Assembly (NCBI GenBank): GCA_003600225.1
Contig: QZFT01000016.1
Location: 1-64,000 of the forward strand
Length of the DNA: 64,000 bases
Direction of reading: 5' to 3'
DNA from: Pseudonocardiaceae bacterium YIM PH 21723
GTDB taxonomy: Bacteria > Actinomycetota > Actinomycetes > Mycobacteriales > Pseudonocardiaceae
Shown: in pieces, positions 1-6,945 of the stretch
Numbering within the stretch: position 1 is the stretch's first letter
Layout: each line of letters begins with the position of its first letter
Notes under the pieces: model-generated
Seen by the model: only the letters and a program-made list of their open reading frames with translations
The model's database searches: none
Told to the model about the DNA's origin: nothing
Translations under genes and position numbers: made by a program

Positions 1-43
1 CCAGTCCCGCCAGCCACTCCAGTAACTGTCCACAGTGGAGTCC

Positions 44-91
44 TCCATCTTCAAGATGGATTTGGGGCCCCAAATCCATCTTGAAGATGGA
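44..91. repeat. 48-bp perfect nested palindrome downstream of ftsZ
   Basis: Bases 44-67 are the exact reverse complement of 68-91, centred on GGGGCCCC. Each arm contains a 17-base near-palindrome of its own (TCCATCTT, one central base, AAGATGGA), so the element is a palindrome made of two smaller ones and could form a cruciform or a long hairpin. No T-tract follows. It lies beyond the likely ftsZ terminator, so its role (bidirectional terminator, protein site or mobile palindromic repeat) is unknown. Confidence 0.85.
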
Positions 92-284
92 TGACCCGAC
101 CCAAGTGAAGATCCACTCAGCCGGATGGGCGACATCCGACACCAGAGGCCCCGCGCAGCGGCCCCGACCGCCCGGCAGGCGTGCCCCCACCCGACACGCA
201 GGCAGGAAAGACCCCGCCCCCACCCGCCTCCCCCTCCAAAGCCGTCCTTCGACAGCCGCCAGACGCGCCAGGCCGCCACATGCG
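92..284. other. Non-coding stretch downstream of ftsZ
   Basis: I see no convincing gene here. Short open frames exist on both strands but are rich in Pro and Arg, lack ribosome binding sites and look like chance GC-rich frames. Together with the palindrome at 44-91 and the hairpin at 285-316 this makes the first 330 bases non-coding. Confidence 0.5.
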
Positions 285-316
285 AAAGGGCCCCCACCCG
301 GAGGTGAGGGCCCTTC
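285..316 (-). terminator. Likely ftsZ terminator hairpin
   Basis: AAGGGCCC at 286-293 pairs with GGGCCCTT at 308-315, and the inner bases (CCACC/GAGGTG) extend the pairing. The hairpin begins 15 bases past the ftsZ stop codon. The U-tract is poor, as is usual in high-GC actinobacteria. Confidence 0.65.
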
Positions 317-330
317 TGCTCAAGCGATAA

Positions 331-1617
331 CTACCGCCGCATGAACGGAGGGATGTCCACGTCGTCGTCCTCCGGCTCCTCGGTGACCCGGGTGGCGGTG
401 GACGGCACACTGCCGGTGGTGACACCGGGCTGCGGCAGCGAGGACGCCGGGTGGCGGCTCTGGAAGGCCGTGTGCGCCGGACCGCTGGACGGGACCGGCT
501 GCTGTGCCGCCGGAGCCGGAGCGGGGGTGCTGGGCCGTGCCGGAGCCGGTACCGCGGCCTGCTGCGGAGCCTGCTCGACCGGAGCCGGCCTGCTGACGCT
601 GCCCGCCTCGGCGGAGGCGACCGTGCTGCGGGACGCTATCGGCGCGGCTTCCAGCTTCTTGTGCGTCGGCTGACCGGAGTCGAACCCGGCGGCTATCACC
701 GTCACGCGGACCTCATCGCCGAGCGAGTCGTCGATGACCGTTCCGAAGATGATGTTCGCCTCGGGGTGCGCCGCCTCCTGGACCAGCGAGGCGGACTCGT
801 TGATCTCGAACAGGCCGAGGTCGGAGCCACCCGCGATGGACAGCAGCACGCCGTGCGCACCCTCCATGCTGGCCTCCAGCAGCGGCGAGTTGATCGCCTT
901 CTGCGCGGCCTGCACCGCCCGGCCCTCTCCCCTGGCCGAACCGATACCCATCAACGCGCTGCCCGCACCGGACATCACGCTCTTGACGTCGGCGAAGTCC
1001 AGGTTGATCAGACCGGGGGTGGTGATCAGATCGGTGATGCCCTGCACACCGGACAGCAAGACCTCGTCGGCGCTGCGGAAGGCGTCCATCAGCGAGACGC
1101 CGATGTCGCCGAGCTGCAGCAACCGGTCGTTCGGGATGACGATGAGCGTGTCGCACTCCTGGCGCAGCTCCTTGATGCCCTCCTCGGCCTGGCCCGCCCG
1201 GCGCCGTCCCTCGAAGGAGAACGGCCGGGTGACCACACCGATGGTGAGCGCGCCCAGCTTGCGTGCGACCGAGGCGATCACCGGGGCACCACCGGTACCG
1301 GTGCCACCGCCTTCGCCCGCGGTCACGAAGACCATGTCGGCGCCCTTGAGGACCTCTTCGATCTCTTCCTTGTGGTCCTCGGCGGCCTTGCGTCCGACCT
1401 CAGGGTTGGCGCCGGCGCCAAGGCCGCGGGTGAGCTCGCGACCGATGTCCAGCTTGACGTCGGCGTCCGACATCAACAGCGCCTGCGCGTCGGTGTTCAC
1501 CGCGATGAACTCGACACCCTTGAGACCGACCTCGATCATCCGGTTGACGGCGTTGACGCCGCCACCACCGATGCCGACGACCTTGATCACCGCGAGGTAG
1601 TTATGCGGGGGAGTCAT
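331..1617 (-). CDS. ftsZ: Cell division protein FtsZ
   Basis: Tubulin-like GTPase that polymerises at mid-cell into the Z ring and recruits the division machinery. The 428-residue product begins [10 protein letters not shown], the usual actinobacterial FtsZ start. It has the nucleotide-binding glycine motif near residues 18-21, the tubulin signature GGGTGTG at 103-109, the T7 synergy loop (NLDFADV, near 205), a Pro/Ala-rich linker from about 315, and the C-terminal peptide [12 protein letters not shown] used by partners such as SepF and FtsW. The length is normal. A purine-rich AAGG lies about nine bases before the ATG. It is the last dcw gene on this strand but is separated from ftsQ by about 11.4 kb, so it must rely on its own promoter. 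Confidence 0.98.
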   Translation of the reverse strand: MTPPHNYLAVIKVVGIGGGGVNAVNRMIEVGLKGVEFIAVNTDAQALLMSDADVKLDIGRELTRGLGAGANPEVGRKAAEDHKEEIEEVLKGADMVFVTAGEGGGTGTGGAPVIASVARKLGALTIGVVTRPFSFEGRRRAGQAEEGIKELRQECDTLIVIPNDRLLQLGDIGVSLMDAFRSADEVLLSGVQGITDLITTPGLINLDFADVKSVMSGAGSALMGIGSARGEGRAVQAAQKAINSPLLEASMEGAHGVLLSIAGGSDLGLFEINESASLVQEAAHPEANIIFGTVIDDSLGDEVRVTVIAAGFDSGQPTHKKLEAAPIASRSTVASAEAGSVSRPAPVEQAPQQAAVPAPARPSTPAPAPAAQQPVPSSGPAHTAFQSRHPASSLPQPGVTTGSVPSTATRVTEEPEDDDVDIPPFMRR

Positions 1618-1954
1618 CGGACCCGCCTTCCTGATCGTGGTTCCCGCTCTCTCCTGTCGTGCGCTGGTTCTCCCCGACTCTCCGGCACCTGATCATCGAC
1701 CTGAATCAGCCGACCAAGTGTGAGAACCCTCAACCTCAACAAGAGGCTCAGAGTTATGTCAACTCCCGATTTCAGTCCGGACGTTAAGCACCGCGGGGCC
1801 CACAGTCCAGCAGCCACGCCGCAAGTCGTGCAGGTCTTCCAAACGATCCATAGCCGGACTGCCGGTGGTGACCTGTCCCCATCGCCCGACGCGGGAGAAC
1901 CCATCGCGCTGTAACGGTACCGCGCCTGGGTTTCCGGCGTTCATGATCCGGGCC
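1618..1954 (-). promoter_or_regulatory. ftsZ upstream region, probable promoter
   Basis: This 337-base gap lies between ftsZ and the upstream DinB-like gene, both on the minus strand. It contains a TTGACA hexamer on the minus strand (1757-1762) and downstream T/G-rich direct repeats of the form GTTGAGG (about 1730-1741). No good -10 hexamer lies at the ideal distance, so the exact promoter is not resolved. Since ftsQ is far away, ftsZ transcription should start here. Confidence 0.4.
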
Positions 1955-2449
1955 CTAGCGGCCTGTGACGCCGTCGATCTGCTCACGCAGGATGTCCAGG
2001 TGCCCGGCGTGCCGCGCGGTCTCCTCGACCAGGTGCAGCAGAATCCAGCGCACGGTGACGATGCCGCCATGTGGATCATCGGATTCGTGATCGAGTTCGT
2101 ACCGCCACGCCAGCGACCTGCTCACCTCGCACTGCCGGGCGTAGTCGGCCACCAACGCATCCAGCGTGTCCGTCCCGGTGAGCCGGAAATCGGCGTCCCA
2201 GTCGGCGGGTCCCCACGGCGCGCCACACGGCCGGCCGGCCAGGACGTGCTCGAACCAGTAGTGCTCGACCCAGCGCAGGTGCAGCAGCAGACCGCCGATG
2301 GTGGTCAGCGAGGGCACCAGCTTCCGGCGAATATCCTCTTCGGACAGTCCGGCGACCTTGAGCGTCACCGATTCCCGCAGGTAGTCCAGGAAGTTCCCGA
2401 GCATGTCGCGTTCCGCGCCACGACCGGGGACCCGCCGATCGTCACTCAC
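1955..2449 (-). CDS. DinB/DUF664-family protein (downstream copy)
   Basis: A predicted four-helix DinB-like protein (DUF664 group), possibly a metal-binding enzyme of the mycothiol/bacillithiol-dependent superfamily; substrate unknown. The product of 164 residues has three well-placed histidines: in LLHLRWVEHYWFEH, LLHLVEE and ARHAGHLDILRE, the usual metal triad positions. I chose the GTG at 2449 because the resulting N-terminus (VSDDRRVPGRG) lines up with that of the neighbouring paralogue; an ATG at 2404 would remove it. The GTG lies inside the end of the upstream gene, overlapping by eight bases, so the two are probably translationally coupled. Confidence 0.8.
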   Translation of the reverse strand: MSDDRRVPGRGAERDMLGNFLDYLRESVTLKVAGLSEEDIRRKLVPSLTTIGGLLLHLRWVEHYWFEHVLAGRPCGAPWGPADWDADFRLTGTDTLDALVADYARQCEVSRSLAWRYELDHESDDPHGGIVTVRWILLHLVEETARHAGHLDILREQIDGVTGR

Positions 2450-2936
2450 CGGTCGCCCCGTCCAGGAGCTCCCGCAGGATGTCCAGCTGCCCGGCATGCC
2501 GCGCGGTCTCCTCGATCATGTGCAGCAGGATCCAGCGCACCGACAGGCTCGTCCCATGCCGCGGATGGATCACCTCCTGCTCCAAGGGCAGCTCAGCGCT
2601 GACCCGCCGGCTGCGCTCGCAGGCCTGCGCGTAGTCGTCGAGCAGCGACTCCAGGGTGTCGGACTCGCCGAGCCGGAAGTCGCCGTCCTCGTCGCCGAGC
2701 ACCCAGGGCGCGGAGCACTCCTGCTTGCCGATCACCGCCTCGAACCAGTTGTGCTCCACCCAGCGCAGGTGCCGCAGCATCCCGCCGACGGTGGTCAGTG
2801 AGGGCACCAGCCCACGCCGGACATCGGCCTCGGACAGGCCTTCGGCCTTCAGCACCACGGTGGCCCGCTGGAAGTCCAGGAAGGCCTCCAGCATCGCGTG
2901 TTCACCGGCGTGCGGGGCGGGATCGATACGAGTCAT
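2442..2936 (-). CDS. DinB/DUF664-family protein (upstream copy)
   Basis: A 164-residue paralogue of the gene just downstream; the two align over nearly their whole length (for example PSLTTxGGxLxHLRWVEH and RWILLHxxEETARHAGxLDILRE). It starts MTRIDPAPHAGEH, a typical beginning for the DUF664 group. The metal-ligand histidines fall in HLRWVEHNWFE, LLHMIEE and ARHAGQLD. It is a tandem duplicate, diverged enough to be old. The pair is the first element of the insert between ftsZ and ftsQ and is read on the same strand as those genes. Function is not known; small-molecule thiol chemistry or detoxification is the family expectation. Confidence 0.85.
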   Translation of the reverse strand: MTRIDPAPHAGEHAMLEAFLDFQRATVVLKAEGLSEADVRRGLVPSLTTVGGMLRHLRWVEHNWFEAVIGKQECSAPWVLGDEDGDFRLGESDTLESLLDDYAQACERSRRVSAELPLEQEVIHPRHGTSLSVRWILLHMIEETARHAGQLDILRELLDGATGE

Positions 2937-3108
2937 AGATCAAGTATCCCGGTGAACGCCACCGGATTTCTCCGGCGAAACCGAGTCATGATTCGGCTCG
3001 TTAACCCTCCTTGTTCGTACGGAAATAGTCACGATTCATGCACGGCCGAAGCCGCGAATATCAATAAGAGGTCCGTTCGCGCAGGTCAGACACGCTGTTA
3101 CAACGAAC

Positions 3109-3161
3109 GAGTGATAGTGAAATGCTGCCAAACGGCCGATTCCTTCAGACCGATATCACTC
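3109..3161. promoter_or_regulatory. Inverted repeat upstream of the M6 protease gene
   Basis: GAGTGATA at 3109-3116 is matched exactly by TATCACTC at 3154-3161, with 37 bases between. The region (2940-3234) is more AT-rich than the genes around it and lies between divergent genes, so it probably holds both promoters. No protein is known to bind here; this is only a candidate operator. Confidence 0.3.
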
Positions 3162-3234
3162 TTTAGTGTCCCGACCAGGTTTCCCCTGCAACCGAGGCTT
3201 TTCCGCACTCGGTTAATCGTGCTTGGGAGGGCAT

Positions 3235-5613
3235 GTGCAGCTCAGAAGATCGATTATCGGGGTGGCCGTCGCCGCCGCCGTCGGCCTGGGAATTCCCGCG
3301 CTGACGTCGGCCGCACCCGCGCCCGTCCAGTCCGCAGAACAGGCGCAGCCGAGCGACGAGTTACCCAACCCGTTCGAGGACAAGCGCCGGGCCCTCAAGC
3401 AGGAGGCCATCGCCGAGGTGGTCAAGGGCAACACCCAGGTCGAGCAGCGGGGCGCGTCCAAGGTGGCCAAGGTCGGCACCAAGGCGGCGACCCAGCGCCA
3501 GCAGCAGGAGAAGTCGGCCCGCACCGACCAGTACGTCGAGCTCAGCCGGGAGAAGACCGACAACATCTTCGTGGTCCTGGTCGAGTTCGGGAACGAGCGT
3601 GACCCTAAGTACCCGGACCAGGACACCGACCCGAACACCCCCGGGCCCGCCCGGTTCGACGGGCCGCTGCACAACCAGATCCCCGAGCCCAACCGCGGCA
3701 CGGACAACAAGACGATCTGGAACAAGGACTACTCGCAGCAGTACTTCCAGGACCTGTACTTCGGCAAGGGCGAGTCGGTGAAGTCCTGGTACGAGAAGCA
3801 GTCCTCCGGCCGCTACTCGGTGGACGGCACCGTCACCCCGTGGGTCAAGGTCAAGTACAACGAGGCCCGCTACGGCCGGTCCAACGGCTACCCCTGCGCC
3901 GGCAACACCTGCAACAACACCTGGGACCTGGTCCGCGACGCGGTGAACCAGTGGTCCGCGGACCGCAAGGCCGAGGGCGCGACCGACGAGCAGATCAAGC
4001 AGGAACTGGCCAAGTACGACCAGTGGGACCGCTACGACTACAACAACAACGGCAACTTCAACGAGCCGGACGGCTACCTGGACCACTTCCAGATCGTGCA
4101 CGCCGGCGGTGACCAGTCCGACGGCGATCCGTGGCAGGGCGAGGACGCCATCTGGTCGCACCGCTGGTACGCGTACGGCACCGACGCCGGCAAGACCGGC
4201 CCGGCGGACAACAAGCGCGGCGGCACCCAGATCGGCAACACCGGCCTGTGGGTCGGCGACTACACCGCGCAGCCGGAGAACGGCGGCCTCGGCGTGTTCG
4301 CGCACGAGTACGGCCACGACCTCGGCCTGCCCGACCTCTACGACACCTCCGGCCCCAGTTCCGCCAACGAGAACGGCGTCAACTGGTGGTCGATCATGTC
4401 GCAGAGCCGGGTCGGCGGGAAGAACGACCCGGTCGGCCTGAAGGCGGCCGACTTCGGCGCCTGGGAGAAGATGCAGCTGGGCTGGCTGGACTACGAGACC
4501 GTGGTGGCCGGGCAGACCAAGACCCTCGACCTGGGCCCGCACGAGTACAACACCAGCAAGGCCCAGGCGCTGGCGGTCGTGTTGCCGGACAAGGTGAAGA
4601 CCACCGATCTGGGTGCCCCGGCGGCCGGTTCCAAGTTCTTCTGGTCCGGTCAGGGCGACAACCTGAACACCACCGCGACCCGGGACATCGATCTGACCGG
4701 GAAGACGGCGGCGGAGCTGAAGCTCAAGTCCCGCTTCGACATCGAGGCCGACTACGACTACCTGTACGTGCAGGCGTCCACCGATGACGGCAAGACCTGG
4801 ACGGCCTTGGACGGCACGGTCGGCGGCAACGCGTTCCCGAAGGACGCGTCGAAGACCCCCGCGCTGACCGGATCCTCGGGCGGCAAGTGGCTGGACACCG
4901 TGGTGCCGCTGAACTCCCTGGCCGGCAAGAAGGCCAAGCTGCGGTTCAACTACGTGACCGACGGCGGCGTGTCCCCGGTGGGCTTCTTCGCCGACGAGCT
5001 CGCGGTGACCGCCGACGGCCAGCCGGTGTTCACCGACGGCGCCGAGGGCGACACCTCCGCGTGGAAGTTCAACGGTTTCAAGGTGACCAGCGGCAAGGAG
5101 ACCAAGTCCTACGACAACTTCTACCTGGCCAGTCACCGCACCGCGGAGTCCTGGGACAAGTACCTGCAGACCGGCCCGTACAACTTCGGCCGGCCGGCGA
5201 CCCCGAATCTGGCGGAGCACTTCCCGTACCAGACCGGCCTGCTGGTGTCCTACTGGGACACCTCGCAGGTGGACAACAACTCCAGCCAGCACCCCGGTGA
5301 GGGGCTGATCCTGCCGGTGGACGCCCACCCGCAGCCGATCTACAACCTGGAGGGCCTGGCCTGGCGGCCCCGCATCGCCGGCTACGACGCGCCGTTCTCC
5401 AAGCGCAAGGGTGACTCGTTCACGCTGTCCGTGAACGGGAAGCAGAGCTACGTACGCGGCCAGGACGCCAACCCGCTGTTCGACGACACCAAGACCTACT
5501 GGTTCGCCGAGCAGCCCACCGCGGGCGTGAAGCTGCCCGCGGCGGGTGTGGGCCTGAAGGTGCTGTCCGAGAACGGAACCTCGCTGAAGGTTCAGGTTCT
5601 GAAGACCAAGTAG
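3235..5613 (+). CDS. Secreted M6-family (immune inhibitor A-like) metalloprotease
   Basis: A zinc endopeptidase exported to the cell surface or medium. With the GTG at 3235 the product has 792 residues and a clean signal peptide: MQLRRS, then a hydrophobic stretch ending in ALTSAAPA. A GGGAGGG sits just before this GTG. An in-frame TTG at 3223 would add four residues before it and overlap the binding site, so I reject it. The catalytic motif HEYGHDLGLPD occupies residues 357-367 (HExxHxxGxxD), as in InhA and other M6 peptidases. The C-terminal half resembles the beta-rich accessory domains of that family. It stands alone, followed by a strong terminator at 5624-5658. A role in handling extracellular peptide polymers near the synthetase operon is possible but not shown. 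Confidence 0.9.
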   Translation: MQLRRSIIGVAVAAAVGLGIPALTSAAPAPVQSAEQAQPSDELPNPFEDKRRALKQEAIAEVVKGNTQVEQRGASKVAKVGTKAATQRQQQEKSARTDQYVELSREKTDNIFVVLVEFGNERDPKYPDQDTDPNTPGPARFDGPLHNQIPEPNRGTDNKTIWNKDYSQQYFQDLYFGKGESVKSWYEKQSSGRYSVDGTVTPWVKVKYNEARYGRSNGYPCAGNTCNNTWDLVRDAVNQWSADRKAEGATDEQIKQELAKYDQWDRYDYNNNGNFNEPDGYLDHFQIVHAGGDQSDGDPWQGEDAIWSHRWYAYGTDAGKTGPADNKRGGTQIGNTGLWVGDYTAQPENGGLGVFAHEYGHDLGLPDLYDTSGPSSANENGVNWWSIMSQSRVGGKNDPVGLKAADFGAWEKMQLGWLDYETVVAGQTKTLDLGPHEYNTSKAQALAVVLPDKVKTTDLGAPAAGSKFFWSGQGDNLNTTATRDIDLTGKTAAELKLKSRFDIEADYDYLYVQASTDDGKTWTALDGTVGGNAFPKDASKTPALTGSSGGKWLDTVVPLNSLAGKKAKLRFNYVTDGGVSPVGFFADELAVTADGQPVFTDGAEGDTSAWKFNGFKVTSGKETKSYDNFYLASHRTAESWDKYLQTGPYNFGRPATPNLAEHFPYQTGLLVSYWDTSQVDNNSSQHPGEGLILPVDAHPQPIYNLEGLAWRPRIAGYDAPFSKRKGDSFTLSVNGKQSYVRGQDANPLFDDTKTYWFAEQPTAGVKLPAAGVGLKVLSENGTSLKVQVLKTK

Positions 5614-5623
5614 CGGACCGAGC

Positions 5624-5658
5624 GAGGGCCCCCGTCCAGCTGCTGGGCGGGGGCCCTC
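5624..5658 (+). terminator. Terminator of the M6 protease gene
   Basis: GAGGGCCCCCG at 5624-5634 and CGGGGGCCCTC at 5648-5658 form an exact 11-bp stem with a 13-base loop, ten bases after the stop codon. Confidence 0.85.
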
Positions 5659-5722
5659 GACGCTAGGCCGGAAGGGTGATTCCCTTTGGCCAGGGCCGAA
5701 TTTTCTGCTGAGCGGGACGAAT

Positions 5723-5754
5723 TTGACGCTGGGGCAACGGAATCTCCGTATACT
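5723..5754 (+). promoter_or_regulatory. Candidate promoter for the small membrane protein gene
   Basis: TTGACG at 5723-5728 and TATACT at 5749-5754 resemble housekeeping -35 and -10 hexamers. The spacing is 20 bases, longer than the usual 16-19, so the -35 assignment is uncertain; the -10 is good. Transcription would begin near 5760 and leave a leader of about 80 bases. Confidence 0.45.
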
Positions 5755-5774
5755 GCCGCCTAGCAATCTGGGGG

Positions 5775-5799
5775 GATTCGCACACGGAAGCTGCGAATC
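5775..5799 (+). promoter_or_regulatory. Hairpin in the 5' leader
   Basis: GATTCGCA at 5775-5782 pairs with TGCGAATC at 5792-5799 around a nine-base loop, in the expected untranslated leader of the membrane protein gene. It may be an mRNA stability element or an operator. It matches no riboswitch class I recognise. Confidence 0.35.
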
Positions 5800-5840
5800 G
5801 GTGTGTCCCGGGTTGATCCTGTTCAGAAAAAGGGACCACT

Positions 5841-6248
5841 GTGATCGACGTTCTCGCCCAGCAGTACCAGACCGACCCCACCGCGTCGGCCCCCTCCCCC
5901 GTCGGCTCCATCGTCGGCCTGGCCATCGCCGTGCTGATGATCGTGGCGCTGTGGAAGGTGTTCACCAAGGCGGGCGTGCCCGGCTGGTTCGCCATCATCC
6001 CGATCGTGAACATCTACGGCCTGACCAAGGTCGCCGGCCGTCCCGGCTGGTGGGTCATCCTGCTGCTGATCCCGTTCGTCAACATCATCTTCCTGATCAT
6101 CCTGTCGGTGGATGTGGCCAAGGCCTTCGGCAAGGGCGGCGCGTTCGGCTTCTTCCTGCTCTTCGTGCTGGGGTTCATCGGCTACCCGGTCCTCGGCTTC
6201 GGCGACGCCCGGTACGTCGGCCGCAACCAGGTCGCCGCGCACGTCTGA
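5841..6248 (+). CDS. Small DUF5684-like integral membrane protein
   Basis: A 135-residue membrane protein of unknown function. It starts with GTG, with GGGA five bases before. A short polar N-terminus is followed by about four hydrophobic segments (near residues 20-40, 46-60, 68-90 and 100-122), with a conserved-looking GVPGWFAIIPIVNIYGL and GRPGWWVILLLIPFVNI pattern typical of the DUF5684 group. It has its own candidate promoter and a very strong terminator, so it is probably a single-gene unit. No partner is suggested by the context. Confidence 0.7.
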   Translation: MIDVLAQQYQTDPTASAPSPVGSIVGLAIAVLMIVALWKVFTKAGVPGWFAIIPIVNIYGLTKVAGRPGWWVILLLIPFVNIIFLIILSVDVAKAFGKGGAFGFFLLFVLGFIGYPVLGFGDARYVGRNQVAAHV

Positions 6249-6262
6249 TCCACTCGCTTCAC

Positions 6263-6302
6263 CGGGAGACCCCCGTCCGGCCCGCCGGACGGGGGTCTCC
6301 CG
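6263..6302 (+). terminator. Strong terminator of the small membrane protein gene
   Basis: An exact 18-bp stem (6263-6280 with 6285-6302) closes on a four-base loop CCCG. It insulates the following operon from upstream transcription. Confidence 0.9.
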
Positions 6303-6945
6303 CGTTCTGCGGACCGGGTATCGGGTAATTCACGTCACACTGCGGACTCGCCGGCATCTCGGTGTGGCCACGGCCCATCCGCGTCTGGGGAAGCGAGTTC
6401 ACCCCCGTTTATGACGGCCCTTAGTCGCGTCTTAGACATTCGTTAGCGGGCCGCGATCCCCTCGTTACGTCGAACCGAACCGTAAACTCACGCAGAGCTC
6501 ATGGCTGGGCCACCCGGTCGGCCGCGTCCATCTACCCGGCCGGTAGCGGGCAATGCCCTCAGTGACATCACCCTGATGGCGGACACATGATCGCGAATTC
6601 GCCGCCCGCGCCCCCGCTGAGCTGCGTATTCCATTTCCTAAGAATGGTCCACATGAGGACATTCTTACCTTAGGCCAAGCGGTACAGAAGCTTTGGCATA
6701 GCCCTAAAGAATAGACCTCTCGGCGGTACGGACGCCCATTTGATGGTGAGCGCGGATTTCGTCGCAACGGACCTATCCGGCCCTGCATGGCGGCACTACC
6801 TTCGCCAACCGAGGAAGATTCGAAATCTGGGGTGGGATTTCCAGGGCTCACATTTTCCAGACACGTCGGCGTCTTTACTGATCCGCGGCGAATGGAGTGC
6901 GCCCAACGAATTCCTCACACACACCCTGCTTACTACGGAGACAAC
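6303..6945 (+). promoter_or_regulatory. 640-base AT-richer leader of the synthetase operon
   Basis: This gene-free stretch is clearly less GC-rich than the flanking genes. It holds an imperfect dyad at 6637-6674: TAAGAATGGTCC on one strand, and the same word lacking one G on the other, with CCTAAG and CTTAGG at the outer ends. That could be an operator. Open frames crossing it (for example 6465-6851 minus) have unlikely composition and no binding site. A GGAG at 6937-6940 marks the start of the synthetase gene. The length suggests complex regulation of the operon. Confidence 0.4.

Noticed and set aside
3361..5766. Long open frame of about 800 codons on the minus strand across the M6 protease gene
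   Set aside because: It is an antisense shadow produced by high GC3 in the protease gene; its translation is Val/Leu/Gly/Arg-rich without domains.
6637..6674. Possible iron-box (DmdR/IdeR) at the synthetase leader
   Set aside because: CCTAAG and CTTAGG ends recall iron boxes, but the core does not match the TTAGGTTAGGCTAACCTAA pattern; listed only as an unidentified dyad.
6465..6851. Minus-strand 128-codon frame in the synthetase leader
   Set aside because: Serine/arginine/glycine-rich without binding site or homology, and the region looks regulatory.
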